A stretch of DNA of 64,000 bases from Desulfofarcimen acetoxidans DSM 771 (GCF_000024205.1 NC_013216.1:2294001-2358000), one strand, 5' to 3'; positions 35,308 to 45,423 are shown, counted from the first letter of the stretch. Notes: generated by a model not told the origin, from the letters alone. A program made the numbers and translations.

Positions 35308-35514
35308 TAACCTCATCATGCTGATTTCTTAATATAACGAAGTCTTGCAGCGGCTCTCGGATGGAATACTGCATGCCGTTGTAGAACTCAATTCTGGTTC
35401 TGAAAACTGGCTTGCTGTCCAATTTGACCAGGTCACGAACACTCACGCCACTATTACGCAGCCCGGAAACATACTGCTCGGCCCTAAACTTGATGGCATA
35501 AATGGAAGCGGAAT
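35303..35514 (-). pseudogene. Phage major capsid protein, C-terminal fragment (copy B)
   Basis: The minus strand reads SIYAIKFRAEQYVSGLRNSG, VRDLVKLDSKPVFRTRIEFY, NGMQYSIREPLQDFVILRNQ and a stop at 35303. This is the usual C-terminal end of the same capsid family as copy A. The upstream part of the gene is missing. Confidence 0.65.
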
Positions 35515-35763
35515 ACCTAAATTACCCTTGGTGGGCAATCTTTGTTTGCCACGAGCCACGTAGTGGGTTTACAATTGGTAATTTGTATTAGTAATCGGCT
35601 GTCAGCTTTCTTAGGTATTGGTCTGTCAACAATAGAATCCTCAAAAAAGATTTTCATATTTTATTGTTGATAACAGGAAATTAGTGGTTAATTAGAGAAT
35701 TACCAAATAATCGAGCTAATTAAATAATAAATTACATAATAAATATTGAGGAGGGGCAATAAA

Positions 35764-36369
35764 ATGACAATCGAAGGGCGTTATATAGAAAGATACAAAT
35801 CAGGGGATACTCCTTGGGATGTTGGCCAACCAGACTTCAATCTTATCGAAGTTACGACCCAAAAACCAATTTCAAGCTGCAAAGTCTTAGATGTTGGCTG
35901 TGGAACAGGAGACAATTCCATATGGCTTGCCCAAAACGGCTTTCAGGTTATAGGTACGGATACCTCGAAAATTGCTCTAGAAAAGGCAAGAGAAAAGGCT
36001 TCTAAAGCCAACGTTCAATGCCATTTCCTGCTAGTCGATTTTCTAAAGAACAAAATTGAAGGTGCCCCTTTTGGTTTTATATTTGACAGAGGTTGTTTTC
36101 ATTCATTCAATTCTGAAAATGATCGAAAAAAATTTGCCCAAAATATCGCTAATCACCTAGAAGAAACTGGATTATGGCTAACAATCGCTGGCAACGCTGA
36201 TGAATATCGCCAAAATCCTGGGCCACCTCAACGAACTGCAGGAGAGATAGTTTTAGCAGTAGAACCCTATTTTGAAATTATTTCACTTATATCCAGCCAT
36301 TTCGGATCTAATCGTCCAAATCCACCCAGAGCCTGGAGGTGCCTAATGAAGAAGCGCCATGTTACATAA
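35764..36369 (+). CDS. SAM-dependent methyltransferase, TehB/thiopurine-methyltransferase-like
   Basis: 201 residues from ATG 35764 after GAGGAGGGG. TPWDVGQPD near the start, VLDVGCGTGDNSIWLAQNG as SAM motif I, and FDRGCFHSF are typical of the TehB/TPMT group that methylates sulfur, selenium or tellurium compounds. It lies at the edge of the phage debris and may be cargo. Confidence 0.8.
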   Translation: MTIEGRYIERYKSGDTPWDVGQPDFNLIEVTTQKPISSCKVLDVGCGTGDNSIWLAQNGFQVIGTDTSKIALEKAREKASKANVQCHFLLVDFLKNKIEGAPFGFIFDRGCFHSFNSENDRKKFAQNIANHLEETGLWLTIAGNADEYRQNPGPPQRTAGEIVLAVEPYFEIISLISSHFGSNRPNPPRAWRCLMKKRHVT

Positions 36370-36403
36370 CTGCTCTCTCTTAACAATAGTTTTAATACAT
36401 CTT

Positions 36404-36473
36404 ATATTCAACAGTGTGTTATGAAAGTAATTGATTTACACCTCAATTCCTTTCATAACACACTGTTGAATAT
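36404..36473. repeat. Long perfect palindrome (24-bp arms, extendable to ~30)
   Basis: Arms 36404-36427 and 36450-36473 are exact inverted copies, and after one mismatch five more pairs form inside, leaving a 10-base loop. No T-run follows on either strand. It may be a bidirectional terminator for the convergent methyltransferase and selO genes, or a mobile-element remnant. Confidence 0.65.
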
Positions 36474-36553
36474 GAGTTAATACAAGGCTTTTTTCTTTCT
36501 ACCCTTATCAGGTGCTCCATATGCACCGTCTGTGGAACAAACTTATTACTTTG

Positions 36554-38029
36554 TCAAGTACCGCAAAAAGTTCGGTAAGGACAGGATGATAGCTCAGGCA
36601 ATGTGGAGTAATCAGCCTGTTCTGGAGAGTGCGCGTAGGGTCTTGAAAGAACATCAAGAAGTCGTTCCATCACGCTGAAATCTCCTTGTTTAGCCACTGC
36701 TTCAAGTGCTTCTTCTACCCTGTGGTTGCGAGGGATTATTGCAGGATTACTGTTCCGCATTAACTGATGTGAGGAGTCTTTAGTTTCCTGTTGCCTGCCT
36801 AGTCTTGCCTGCCAAAGCTCATACCATTGAGCAAAATCTGTGTTGCCAAACAAGTCTGTATCCTCCGGCTTATCAAACGTTAATGCACGAAAGGTATTCG
36901 TATAGTCCGCACGATACTTCTGCATCATAATAAGAAGGTTATCAACAAGGGATTCATCCTCAATCTCTTCGTTAAATATTCCCAGTTTTGCTCTCATTCC
37001 CGCTAGCCAATTATGATGATACAACTCTGCAAAATCCGAAATCGCTTCCTGCGCTTTTTTGACAGCCTTTTCCTGTTTATCATGCAGCAGCGGCAATAGA
37101 GTTTCTGCTAATCTCGCTAGATTCCACGCGGCTATATTCGGCTGATTACCATAGGCATAGCGACCGTGAGTGTCAATGGAACTGAAAACTGTTGCCGGAT
37201 CGTAGACATCCATGAATGCGCAAGGACCATAATCAATGGTTTCTCCACTAAGTGCCATATTGTCTGTGTTCATAACCCCATGAATAAAACCGACCAGTTG
37301 CCATTTGGCAATCAGCACAGCCTGGCGTTTAATTGCTTCCCTAAGTAGGAAAAGATAGCGGTTCTCATCAACTTCAATATTTGGGAAGTGTCTTTGTAAT
37401 GTATAATCAGCCAAAGACCTGAGATCCTCAACAGTGCCCCATTTTGAGGCGTATTGAAAAGTACCGACTCGCAGATGACTGGCAGCCACACGGGTCAAAA
37501 TTGCACCGGGTAGGGCAGTTTCGCGAATTACTGACTCACCGGTTGTCACTACCGCTAGACTTCTGGTGGTGGCAACGCCAAGCGCATGCATTGCCTCACT
37601 TATGATGTATTCACGCAACATCGGTCCAAGTACCGCTCGACCATCTCCCTGACGGGAATATGGCGTTTTACCTGAACCCTTGAGCTGAATATCAAACCGT
37701 TCACCTAAAGGAGAGATTTGTTCACCAATCAGCAGAGTCCTGCCATCCCCTAGCATCGTAAAATGGCCGAATTGGTGTCCCGCATATGCTTGAGCAAGCA
37801 TAAAAGAACCTTCAGGGGTCCGGTTGCCAGCAAGCACCGCTACGCCGTCATTGCTTTGCAACGCCTTAACGTTCAACCCTAAAGATGTTGCCAGCGGATA
37901 ATTGAGAACAATCAATTTCGGTGAGCGAACAGGGGTTGGATTAAGTTTGGTAAAAAATAACTTTGGCAAACGAGCATAACTATTGTCTAAATTCCATCCT
38001 ATTTTTATTTTTGTTTTTCCTTCTGTCAT
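36554..38029 (-). CDS. selO: SelO/YdiU family protein adenylyltransferase (AMPylator)
   Basis: 491 residues from the second of two ATGs (38029), better spaced from GAGGAG. Pseudokinase motifs are [44 protein letters not shown] and DYGPCAFMD. The C-terminus YRTFCGT places a cysteine where SelO proteins keep a redox-active Cys or Sec. The enzyme transfers AMP to Ser/Thr/Tyr of redox proteins. Usual length; appears intact. Confidence 0.95.
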   Translation of the reverse strand: MTEGKTKIKIGWNLDNSYARLPKLFFTKLNPTPVRSPKLIVLNYPLATSLGLNVKALQSNDGVAVLAGNRTPEGSFMLAQAYAGHQFGHFTMLGDGRTLLIGEQISPLGERFDIQLKGSGKTPYSRQGDGRAVLGPMLREYIISEAMHALGVATTRSLAVVTTGESVIRETALPGAILTRVAASHLRVGTFQYASKWGTVEDLRSLADYTLQRHFPNIEVDENRYLFLLREAIKRQAVLIAKWQLVGFIHGVMNTDNMALSGETIDYGPCAFMDVYDPATVFSSIDTHGRYAYGNQPNIAAWNLARLAETLLPLLHDKQEKAVKKAQEAISDFAELYHHNWLAGMRAKLGIFNEEIEDESLVDNLLIMMQKYRADYTNTFRALTFDKPEDTDLFGNTDFAQWYELWQARLGRQQETKDSSHQLMRNSNPAIIPRNHRVEEALEAVAKQGDFSVMERLLDVLSRPYAHSPEQADYSTLPELSSCPYRTFCGT

Positions 38030-38082
38030 CATATCTCCTCTTCTTCTGTCTTTTGTTCTCAGCTTTCTTTTACAGAAATAAT

Positions 38083-38232
38083 AAAACCAGCCCTTTTAGT
38101 ATCCGCTTCTGTCAATTTATTATAACCTTTTCAAACAAAAATGGGGACCGTTTTAAACATTTTCTTATGTATACACTGAAATCAAAGACACATGTACCAG
38201 AAAGATTCCCTTACTTTGAACCGGATGCGTGA
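38083..38232 (+). pseudogene. Possible 3' end of an unidentified gene
   Basis: An open frame ending at 38232 reads NGDRFKHFLMYTLKSK then HVPERFPYFEPDA and is followed 11 bases later by a good terminator, so it looks like a gene tail. No start or family is recognised. Confidence 0.25.
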
Positions 38233-38243
38233 GCGTAAAATAA

Positions 38244-38273
38244 ATCTCCACCTTGAAACAAGGTGGAGATTTT
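38244..38273 (+). terminator. Terminator hairpin
   Basis: ATCTCCACCTT (38244-38254) and AAGGTGGAGAT (38260-38270), loop GAAAC, followed by TTT. Confidence 0.7.
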
Positions 38274-38292
38274 AAGTATTCTTAGTAGCTAC

Positions 38293-38386
38293 TCAACGGA
38301 TAGCGGGTAAGGCATCTGACCAAGGAAGTAACTTTTCTAAAGCATCGTGATCTTTAATATCTCAATTGGGGAGGTTTTCAAAAAGA
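38293..38386 (-). pseudogene. IS66-family transposase, C-terminal remnant
   Basis: The minus strand reads LFENLPN, a TGA in the place of a Trp codon, DIKDHDALEKLLPW and SDALPAIR before a stop. This is the standard end of IS66 transposases; the rest is absent. Confidence 0.65.
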
Positions 38387-38558
38387 TTATGCATTACCAG
38401 TCAGGCAGAAATCGAATCAACTCAGCAAATTTTGAAAGAACATGAATACCAATAAAGTACAATTCTTGGCCCGGTGCTACTCGGGCCTGTTCCGTTAAAC
38501 CCAGGTACTAATTAATCCTTCTCATTTGATTAATTTTACATGTGCGGTTCGCAACTGG

Positions 38559-38753
38559 TTAAACCCTCCTGGCCCCAGTACCTTTGCCCTGACCCTGACC
38601 TTGTCCGCAACAACCCCTGCTCCTACCTGCTCCTGTGCCGCATTTCTGTCCTCCGCATCTTTGTCCTTGGCCATGATTGCCGCCCTGCCCGCGTCCGACT
38701 CCGCATGCTCCGTTAACCTGACCCTGTGATCCGCTACTGTTTCTTCCAGGCAT
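38559..38753 (-). CDS. Small Gly/Gln/Cys-rich protein
   Basis: 64 residues with AGGAGGG six bases before ATG 38753. Composition is dominated by Gly, Gln and Arg, with five Cys. Such small glycine-rich proteins often follow NifX/NifB-type iron-molybdenum cofactor domain genes, and the decayed gene directly upstream is of that kind. It may be an orphan left after its partner decayed. Confidence 0.55.
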   Translation of the reverse strand: MPGRNSSGSQGQVNGACGVGRGQGGNHGQGQRCGGQKCGTGAGRSRGCCGQGQGQGKGTGARRV

Positions 38754-38776
38754 TTTTTGACCCTCCTAAATAAAAT

Positions 38777-39143
38777 TTAAATCCAGTGGCCTTCAACATC
38801 GACTCCCTCTGCTTCTTTACGATCCCTTTTGTTAAATTTTACAGTGTTTGTGCTATCGCACCTTCACTTCCTAAAACACTTTGATACCGGCCACGTTTAA
38901 CGTCCGGTATGCTTTAGGGCTACAGTGTCAGATGATAACTACAGTAATTCTCCTGTGACTGGCATTGTTCACCGTTTGAATACCTGCATCTTAAGTAGCA
39001 TGCAAATTTTGTTCATTAGTTGCGATTTGGTGTCCACCGGTCTCTGTATTAATAACAATAAACCAAATACATAGGCCAAATCCGGGATTAACCATACTTT
39101 CTACCTTTGCGGTAATTGCCGCTTTCAGCTGTATCACCACTTT
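38777..39143 (-). pseudogene. Dinitrogenase iron-molybdenum cofactor (NifX-like) domain protein
   Basis: The minus strand reads LKAAITAKVESMVNPGFG, IVINTETGGHQIATNEQNL, then a stop, DAGIQTVNNASH, another stop, CSPKAYRTLNVAGIKVF and, in a shifted frame, RKEAEGVDVEGHWI to the stop at 38777. That is the full length of a ~120-residue FeMo-co-binding domain with several nonsense codons and frameshifts. Confidence 0.7.
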
Positions 39144-39287
39144 TTTCTTGCTAAGTTGTTCATAGCTTTGTTATGAAATATATTTCATAAACATTATATG
39201 ACGCATAACATACATATGTCAACAATATTTAAATAGAATTATTAAAATATTTTTAGAACAGGAGCGGGACTTTAGGTGCCAATGCAG

Positions 39288-39320
39288 ATTGAACCCATTA
39301 TCAAAGATAATGGGTTCAAT
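39288..39320. repeat. Perfect 15-bp hairpin
   Basis: ATTGAACCCATTATC and GATAATGGGTTCAAT with loop AAA. It lies in the gap 39165-39547, which otherwise holds only AT-rich sequence. It may be the terminator of the M24 gene or part of an element. Confidence 0.6.
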
Positions 39321-39547
39321 CCTTTCAGGAATAACGAAATGATTAGATAAAAACACAAATATTATTACCGTGTTTGGAGAAAAATGGCGTGGAATCGTTG
39401 ATTAAACAATTCTACATTCTCTGCTTTATAGGCTTTTAGTTCGCAATTTATTTAGTTTTTGCTCTATTAATCATGTTTCTTGTGGTTGTAATCATGCTAG
39501 TTATACAAAACTGTTTTACAGCTTTTAATTTAACTAACTCTTCTTAA

Positions 39548-40741
39548 TCAATACACAGGAATTAATCCCGGATTATCTCCGGTAATACAAAGTCCACCGT
39601 TAGGAGTAACTATAAAAGTGTTTTCAGTTCCAACCATACCAATATTTTTAATACCCTTTTTAGGTTCAATTGCAAAAACCATTCCTTCTTCTATCGGCTC
39701 AGTAAACCCTTCTGCTATCACAGGCAATTCATCAATTAATAAACCTATCCCATGTCCCAAAAATTTGGACCTGCGATTCCCGTAACCCATAAAATTTTCG
39801 AGAAACTCAGGACTAAGATTGTTTATTGTATTTTTATATATTTGTGCCGGAACAGCACCCGGTTTTAGCATCTCAGCAATTCTATTTTGTATATCGACAC
39901 ACTGCTTATGTGCAGAAATCGCTTCTTGTGACAGCGATTTGCCAAACATATAAGTCATGGTTTTATCAGTATGATAACCGCTTACTCCACAACCTATATC
40001 AATAAAAACTAGATCACCTTTCTTAAGCTTGCGATAACGATTGCCTAGTAATGGTACCGCAGGGCACGAACCGTAATTACCTCCCGGCACATCAAAATAT
40101 GTTGGATAGATAGAACTATCACCAAAACATACAAGCCCTAATACTATCTCTGCGCCAAATGCACCAAAGCGTGCAACTCCGTGATGTCCTTCAGTTACCA
40201 TAATAGAATATAATTCGGTTGCTAAATCTACTTCACTGATACCTTCTTTCAACAGTTGTGGTACATATTGTTCCAGTGTCCTCTGGTGAATTGAACCAGC
40301 CTGTACCATCAATGAAAGTTCAAAACTGCTCTTAATTGCTCTTACCCCGGCTATATATTTATCAACTGATTTCACATGAGTAAAAGGGAAGTACTTCTGA
40401 AAGCGCTGGTATAACGCCAGCGGTACTATCTCAGTTTCCATGTAAACTGTTTCAGGAAATTTTTTCATAGATGCTGCTGCCTCACGGTAACTAGTCATTG
40501 GTTTAATCCTTGTAAATAACGATTCATCCAAAGCTCGTTCATAACTGCGTCTTACCCAGAATACTGCATCATCGTTTCGGGGTATAAGCAACATACCATC
40601 TTGTACGGTTCCGGTGAAATAATATAAGTTGATGTTACTAAAAATAGCAATCATTTCCCAGTCAGGACATAATTTCTCCATTTTGGTTCTTAAAGAGTTA
40701 ATACGTCTCTCAAGTTCGCTTAACGGTATTTGTTTTTTCAT
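39548..40741 (-). CDS. M24-family metallopeptidase (Xaa-Pro dipeptidase/aminopeptidase type)
   Basis: 397 residues. The creatinase-like N-domain covers about 1-150. The catalytic pita-bread domain carries the metal ligands: two Asp in [17 protein letters not shown], His in FLGHGIGL, Glu in FAIEPKKG and Glu in GTENTF. It should hydrolyse X-Pro bonds in the cytoplasm with Mn or Co. All five ligands are present. The EamA-type transporter gene lies 46 bases upstream on the same strand, so an operon is possible. Confidence 0.9.
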   Translation of the reverse strand: MKKQIPLSELERRINSLRTKMEKLCPDWEMIAIFSNINLYYFTGTVQDGMLLIPRNDDAVFWVRRSYERALDESLFTRIKPMTSYREAAASMKKFPETVYMETEIVPLALYQRFQKYFPFTHVKSVDKYIAGVRAIKSSFELSLMVQAGSIHQRTLEQYVPQLLKEGISEVDLATELYSIMVTEGHHGVARFGAFGAEIVLGLVCFGDSSIYPTYFDVPGGNYGSCPAVPLLGNRYRKLKKGDLVFIDIGCGVSGYHTDKTMTYMFGKSLSQEAISAHKQCVDIQNRIAEMLKPGAVPAQIYKNTINNLSPEFLENFMGYGNRRSKFLGHGIGLLIDELPVIAEGFTEPIEEGMVFAIEPKKGIKNIGMVGTENTFIVTPNGGLCITGDNPGLIPVY

Positions 40742-40787
40742 ATTAATATACTCCCGTTATCATTAAATTTATTTTTTAAATAGGCCG

Positions 40788-41213
40788 CTATTTATTAATT
40801 AGAATTAAACCAATGATGCAAAAAGCCGACCCAAATACTTTGTACAAACCAAATCCCTCTTTGTAAAACAATATTCCAATGGGTATCAACATAAGTGCAA
40901 GAGCAATATTAGCTACCAAGGAGCCAACACTAATTTTCCAACCAGACCGGTAGGCCATTAAATAACCTAATTCCAGACCAACAATAGAAAATCCAAGAAA
41001 TATACTTGTCCAATTCAAATCTTTAAGCGATTGAAAAAAACCTTGATCATCTTTTAAAAGTTGAAAAAAAATTATATTTAAAATTATTGCAATTAAATAA
41101 GTAATAATTAATGCTGAAAAAGGATTAACTTCTTTCGGTGTTGATTTTTGGCATATGTTGTAAAGGACATTTGATGCAACTATTAGTGCGATTGAAAATA
41201 TGTACATAAACAT
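40788..41213 (-). CDS. EamA/DMT-superfamily small transporter
   Basis: 141 residues with four hydrophobic helices, starting IFSIALIVASNVLYN and ending VFGSAFCIIGLILIN. It is half the size of ten-helix EamA proteins and probably works as a dimer, like SMR transporters. Substrate unknown. It lies upstream of the M24 gene on the same strand. Confidence 0.75.
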   Translation of the reverse strand: MFMYIFSIALIVASNVLYNICQKSTPKEVNPFSALIITYLIAIILNIIFFQLLKDDQGFFQSLKDLNWTSIFLGFSIVGLELGYLMAYRSGWKISVGSLVANIALALMLIPIGILFYKEGFGLYKVFGSAFCIIGLILINK

Positions 41214-41362
41214 TTTTATTCTCCGTATGCAATAAATGTTATAAGATTATAAAAGAGCATGCTATTCAAGCATACTCCTAAAATTATACACAATTTAATC
41301 AATATTTTCTACTTTAACTATAATATTTTTGTTAATTCCTTAATATGTCAAAAATATATATA

Positions 41363-41842
41363 TTAATATCCCATTTCTTTTAGAATCCTTGATAAAGTAC
41401 TCAAGCGTTCTCCAAGGAGTTCATCATCATTACTAAGAGACTGGCTGAATAACTTAATATCCTCATTAATCTTTTCATTGTCGGTACATACGGCAACTGT
41501 CATGGCGTCACCCTGTAAGCCTACTCTATCTATCACGGGCTTTTCCGTATCATATAATTTCTCATACCGATAAGCTTCTTGAAAATGCAGTTTTGCTCTA
41601 CACACCAGAATTGCCAGGTCGAGTACACGGTGCAATGGCAATTCCTCAGACTGTCTTGACCATTTTTCACCTGTATATCTCCATACTTTTGCGGATATAT
41701 CTATCTTGCCCCGATCATTCCATTGTGCCAACCCTAATGAAAGACCCTTGGCATCGGAATTATAAGCATATCTGCCATCAACATTTTCATAGTTTTCAGA
41801 AACTATAACTGGTTTATGCTTTAAGATAGTTGGTATTTTCAT
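41363..41842 (-). CDS. Conserved hypothetical protein (DUF6530-like)
   Basis: 159 soluble residues. Distinctive stretches are GRYAYNSDAKGLSLGLAQW and AKVWRYTGEKWSRQSEELPL, then a helical C-terminal half ending in a two-helix SNDDELLGERLSTLSRILKEM. I recall such proteins as a conserved family of unknown role in clostridia. No operon partner is evident. Confidence 0.7.
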   Translation of the reverse strand: MKIPTILKHKPVIVSENYENVDGRYAYNSDAKGLSLGLAQWNDRGKIDISAKVWRYTGEKWSRQSEELPLHRVLDLAILVCRAKLHFQEAYRYEKLYDTEKPVIDRVGLQGDAMTVAVCTDNEKINEDIKLFSQSLSNDDELLGERLSTLSRILKEMGY

Positions 41843-42140
41843 TACTTTACTCCTCTCATCATACTTACTGGTCTAGTAAATTACTAAATTACTAGTGAAA
41901 TTATATTCTTTTTTAAACGTTATGTCAATATCCAATAATTTGGCGTTTATTTTTTAACCAAATTTTTATCTTAGCAATATTTAAGAAACCATCTAGTTTA
42001 ACGTCAATAGCTCTCTGACAATAATTTATTTTTGGAAAATACACATAGATATTTATTTGCGCAGTGGATTCCATGAACTTATCTACTAATATGAAGCAAA
42101 CCGGATAGCTGAATACCTCAAAAGTTCAGCTATTGTATTT

Positions 42141-42303
42141 TCATAAGACATCGCTTTTCTGCAAAGGAAGAATTTCCAGGGCCAGTGCAACTGCAATCAT
42201 CCTATTATATGCAATCTTTATGAACTTAACGGAAATTTCCTCTTTAGAATTAAAATAACGATATAAGAGTCCCTGAGAAATACATTCAGCAATTAATGCA
42301 CAA
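42141..42303 (-). pseudogene. TetR-type HTH remnant
   Basis: The minus strand reads IAECISQGLLYRYFNSKEEI then SVKFIKIAYNRMIAVALALE and a stop at 42141. SQGLLYRYFNSKEE is the recognition-helix end of TetR N-termini. The start and the ligand domain are missing. It lies directly after the AlkD remnant. Confidence 0.65.
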
Positions 42304-42310
42304 GAAATAA

Positions 42311-42887
42311 TTATAGATATTTACTTCCTTCTCTTACGCTTAGCGAGTGAAGTGCATTATTTTCGATAAATTTCTTTACCCATTCTCTATTTGTTTTAGA
42401 ATACTCTCTTAACGACCATCCAATAGCTTTATTAATAAAAAATTCCTTTGTGTTACTGTTTTTAGTGATAATTAGTCTGAGCAATTCTGTATCGGTTTTT
42501 TCTTTATATTTTAACTGAAACAAAATAGCAGTTCTAACAAGCCAAGTACTATCGCTCTCAGCCCACTTTAATATATGACTTTCAATAAGTTCCAAATAAT
42601 TAAGGCATAATACTCCTGTAATACTCACAGCAAAGGTATCTACTGTATCCCACCATGACTTAGTTATTATTAAAGTTCTAATATTATCCATATCCTTTTT
42701 ATGTAAACAATGCCTTAATGCAGTCATGTAATCAATGATTAGATATTGAAACTCACGCTCCGGCATTTCCCAAAGCATGAAGATAAAATTCCAATCAATT
42801 AATTTTTCTTTTTTAACTTTCTTAATAAATTCTTTTTGAAGGATAGCTCTTTGCGGCTTACATATTCCTAAAAAAGGAAATTTATTT
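42311..42887 (-). pseudogene. DNA alkylation repair protein (AlkD-like), 5' truncated
   Basis: The open frame begins FPFLGICKPQRAILQKEFIK at 42887 without any start codon and runs through MLWEMPEREFQYLIIDYM, SWWDTVDTFAVSITG and FFINKAIGWSLREYSKTN to the stop. That is the HEAT-repeat body of AlkD-type DNA glycosylases lacking about 25 N-terminal residues. An internal ATG (42778) could give 155 residues, but the fold would be incomplete. A second broken copy lies at 47.2-47.4 kb. Confidence 0.75.
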
Positions 42888-43029
42888 CTCCTCTAACGAT
42901 TCTGACATAGATTTCTCTTTTTGAACAACAACTCTGTGTAAAATTTTTTTCAAAAATTAGACTTCATTGTATTCGAATTTTCATAATGGACTTGCAACCA
43001 TTAAGTCAACCTTCCTATCGCAGATATCT

Positions 43030-43767
43030 TTATTTATTGCCGGTTAACTCTGCAATCCTAGTGTTTGTTTTATCTTTAAACAAACCCCCGTGATAGCATA
43101 TGACTTTTTCAATATCATATTGAATAAGTTTTTTTAATGAGTTCTTAGCTAAATCATTATCAAAATCAACAAATGATGGAGTTTTGATAAGTCGCCCTTC
43201 TTCTATACTCAACAAATCACCAGATATTAGTGTTTTACTTTGTTTATGGTACAGACAAATATGTCCAGGTGTATGCCCTGGCGTATAAATAACAGTAATG
43301 CCACCACAGTATGGTAATTCCTCCTGACCCATCAAGGTCTTATCAATCTTAGCTTTGCAATTTTGGAATCCAGCTTTAAGTTTTTCATATATCGCTTTCC
43401 CCTCCGGTGATAGAGAGTTCAGTCTGGCTTCTAGTTGTGCCACCTTAATCGGAGATTTATCACCCTGTATATATGCCTTTTCTTCTTCGTGGGCAAGTAC
43501 CTTAACATTAGGCAGCTCTGTTTGAATACTCAAAAGACTTCCAATATGGTCAATGTCTTGATGCGTAAGAATTATTATCTTTAATTTGTTAAATGGTACT
43601 CCAGCTTTTTTAAATGCATCTCGAAACAAAGCGATTTGGTCCGGAAATCCGGCATCAATAAGAACTACTTCATCATTACTCCAAATCAGTGTTGGGTAAA
43701 TGATGCCTGGTTTTCCCATTACATTGGCTGATATTTCAAGCATCTCAATTCCTTTATCTACTTTCAT
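43030..43767 (-). CDS. MBL-fold metallo-hydrolase
   Basis: 245 residues from ATG 43767 after GGAGTG. The metal motif THQDIDHIG is present, with GHTPGHICLYH, SGDLLS and a C-terminal YHGG histidine: a complete two-metal site. Sequence type is that of glyoxalase II-like or quorum-lactonase-like hydrolases; the substrate is unknown. It stands alone. Confidence 0.88.
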   Translation of the reverse strand: MKVDKGIEMLEISANVMGKPGIIYPTLIWSNDEVVLIDAGFPDQIALFRDAFKKAGVPFNKLKIIILTHQDIDHIGSLLSIQTELPNVKVLAHEEEKAYIQGDKSPIKVAQLEARLNSLSPEGKAIYEKLKAGFQNCKAKIDKTLMGQEELPYCGGITVIYTPGHTPGHICLYHKQSKTLISGDLLSIEEGRLIKTPSFVDFDNDLAKNSLKKLIQYDIEKVICYHGGLFKDKTNTRIAELTGNK

Positions 43768-43906
43768 CTCTAACACTCCATATTTACATATTCTTTTCTG
43801 TCCTTAAGAATAACATTACCATGTTTCCCTTGACAACTGTATAGCTTTTACTGCCTACAGGAGCATATTTTAATCTTATCGCAAACCCAATAAGTACAAC
43901 AATTGT

Positions 43907-44137
43907 TTATCTTCTTTCTTTCCTCACACACTCCACATGCTTTGAGATTTTTTTGTCATGTAGAACTCCCCCGATTATTGTAATGGGAATCAATTCTACA
44001 CCTATGAGAATCATCACCATCGTTATAAAGAACAGCTATATAGGGGGATATTTTGCATGCGTTGTATTGAGAACCAAATATAAACAAAAAGGCCACTTGG
44101 CTCCTACCGAAAGTAAATCTACGCTAATATTAACCAT
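43907..44137 (-). pseudogene. Small phage-like membrane ORF with one internal stop
   Basis: ATG 44137 overlaps the end of the BhlA gene. The frame gives 33 codons, a TAG at 44036-44038, then continues LFFITMVMILIGVELIPI and KKISKHVECVRKERR to a stop at 43907, 77 codons in all. A hydrophobic segment and basic tail suggest a holin-like partner, but no family is recognised. Confidence 0.35.
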
Positions 44138-44363
44138 TAGAAGCCCTCCTACCCTTAAGTTGTTTTTTAATGTCCTCAATATCGCTGTAAATCTTGGTAG
44201 TCCTACTGTCCAGTATTTTAAACTGCTGTGCGATGTCATCAATAAAAGCCATTAACCGTTCTTCCCGATGCTTACTTTCTTTTAGCTGGTAATAGAAAAG
44301 GGAAACGAATAGTGCCACCCATATACCTTGCTCTAATGCTCCTTTGATAATTGCGTCATCCAC
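44130..44363 (-). CDS. BhlA/UviB-type holin-like protein
   Basis: 77 residues: one N-terminal membrane segment (GIWVALFVSLFYYQLKES) and a charged helical tail with IYSDIEDIKKQLKG. This is the pattern of BhlA/UviB bacteriocin-associated holin-like proteins. Start GTG 44363 lies about 8 bases after GGGGG. It sits next to a tail-fibre-like pseudogene, fitting a phage lysis module. Confidence 0.75.
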   Translation of the reverse strand: MDDAIIKGALEQGIWVALFVSLFYYQLKESKHREERLMAFIDDIAQQFKILDSRTTKIYSDIEDIKKQLKGRRASNG

Positions 44364-44400
44364 TTAACCCGTCCCCCTTTAAAGAAAATAAAAAAAGACG

Positions 44401-45227
44401 TTATTCACGCCCTTCTATAACTTCCTCAGTTTGTTCTGCCTGCTCCCCCGGCTCAATCTCGACTTCCTCAGTTTTATCAGCCAGTTTACCTACCTCAATA
44501 TTAACCTTTTTGCTCTTTACCGCCCTTCTCTTTACCAGGGAGGTAGTTACCGCTTCATTTCCGTTAATCTGTTCCTCTGGGAATATCTCTACTTCTTCCA
44601 GTATTTCGTCCAGGGTAACTTCTTTATCACCTTCGAAAAATTTAATGCCATGCGGTGTATTCTTCGATTCAACTCCCTCCCTGGCTATCTTGGTCTTAAA
44701 CGCTTCCTTCATAAAATAACCGTTTTTCTCGTCTAGGAAATAGCCAGGTTCTAACTCGGTAACATCCTCATCCACTTCTTCGTAAGCCAGGACTATTCGC
44801 TTTCTAACCTCGCCGTCAGAGTCAAGGGAATACTCATCCTCAGTCTCTGGAATGTCAATAGTAAGCACCTTCGGGATGCCTTTGCATTGATCATGATTGG
44901 TATGGTCATGGTGCCATGTTCTTCGTGTATCGTGTGAACCAGCAAATGCAGTATGTCGCCGGATTTAAGGGGTTTACCGCATATTGCACAGTTCTTTTCC
45001 TCAAAGCGCATGTCCCCGGAGGTAACATAATAAGCCCGAAGCTGATACCATTTATGAGTTGAACTGCCTATTGACGGGTTGCTTGTGTAGGTGCTGTTAT
45101 AAGGGTGCATGTCAGACGATATGCGGCTCATTCTTATTCCCCTGTAGGTGTCCATACCGCTAACTGGCCCCAGGGTAAGTGACTCGCCGGTATTGCCCAC
45201 AGACAAATTTATACCGCTAGTGTACAA
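44401..45227 (-). pseudogene. Phage tail-fibre-associated protein, frameshifted and 5' truncated
   Basis: The first part (to ~44895) reads MDTYRGIRMSRISSDMHP, STHKWYQLRAYYVTSGDM and a Cys/His cluster CAICGKPLKSGD…HLLVHTIHEEHG. After TMTIPI a single missing base moves the true reading frame to HDQCKGIPKVLTIDIPETED, which continues as an acidic 155-codon frame to 44401. The N-terminal region is absent. The repaired protein would have a zinc knuckle between fibre tip and acidic tail. Confidence 0.6.
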
Positions 45228-45423
45228 GTTCTTTTGAAATAATATTTTCGATATTCTGGAGTATGTTATAACTCTGCGTTAAACCCACTTTCACCCTTAT
45301 ATAATAAGAATTCCGTACTCATACAAGCTGTTATTGGCGATTTTTTTATTGGTAATTGATGGCTAAAGAGTATTCTGCGATCACACATATGTCTATGGAT
45401 TAGCTGAGATAACCAACTACGTG

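Noticed and set aside
35345-35563. Plus-strand 72-codon frame
   Set aside because: The minus strand in the same place reads as the C-terminal end of a phage capsid protein with strong family character.
36404-36473. CRISPR repeat pair
   Set aside because: It is a single inverted repeat, with no direct repeats or spacers. No CRISPR array was seen anywhere in the window.
43953-44255. Plus-strand 100-codon frame
   Set aside because: It lies opposite the BhlA-like gene and its overlapping partner and has no ribosome site.
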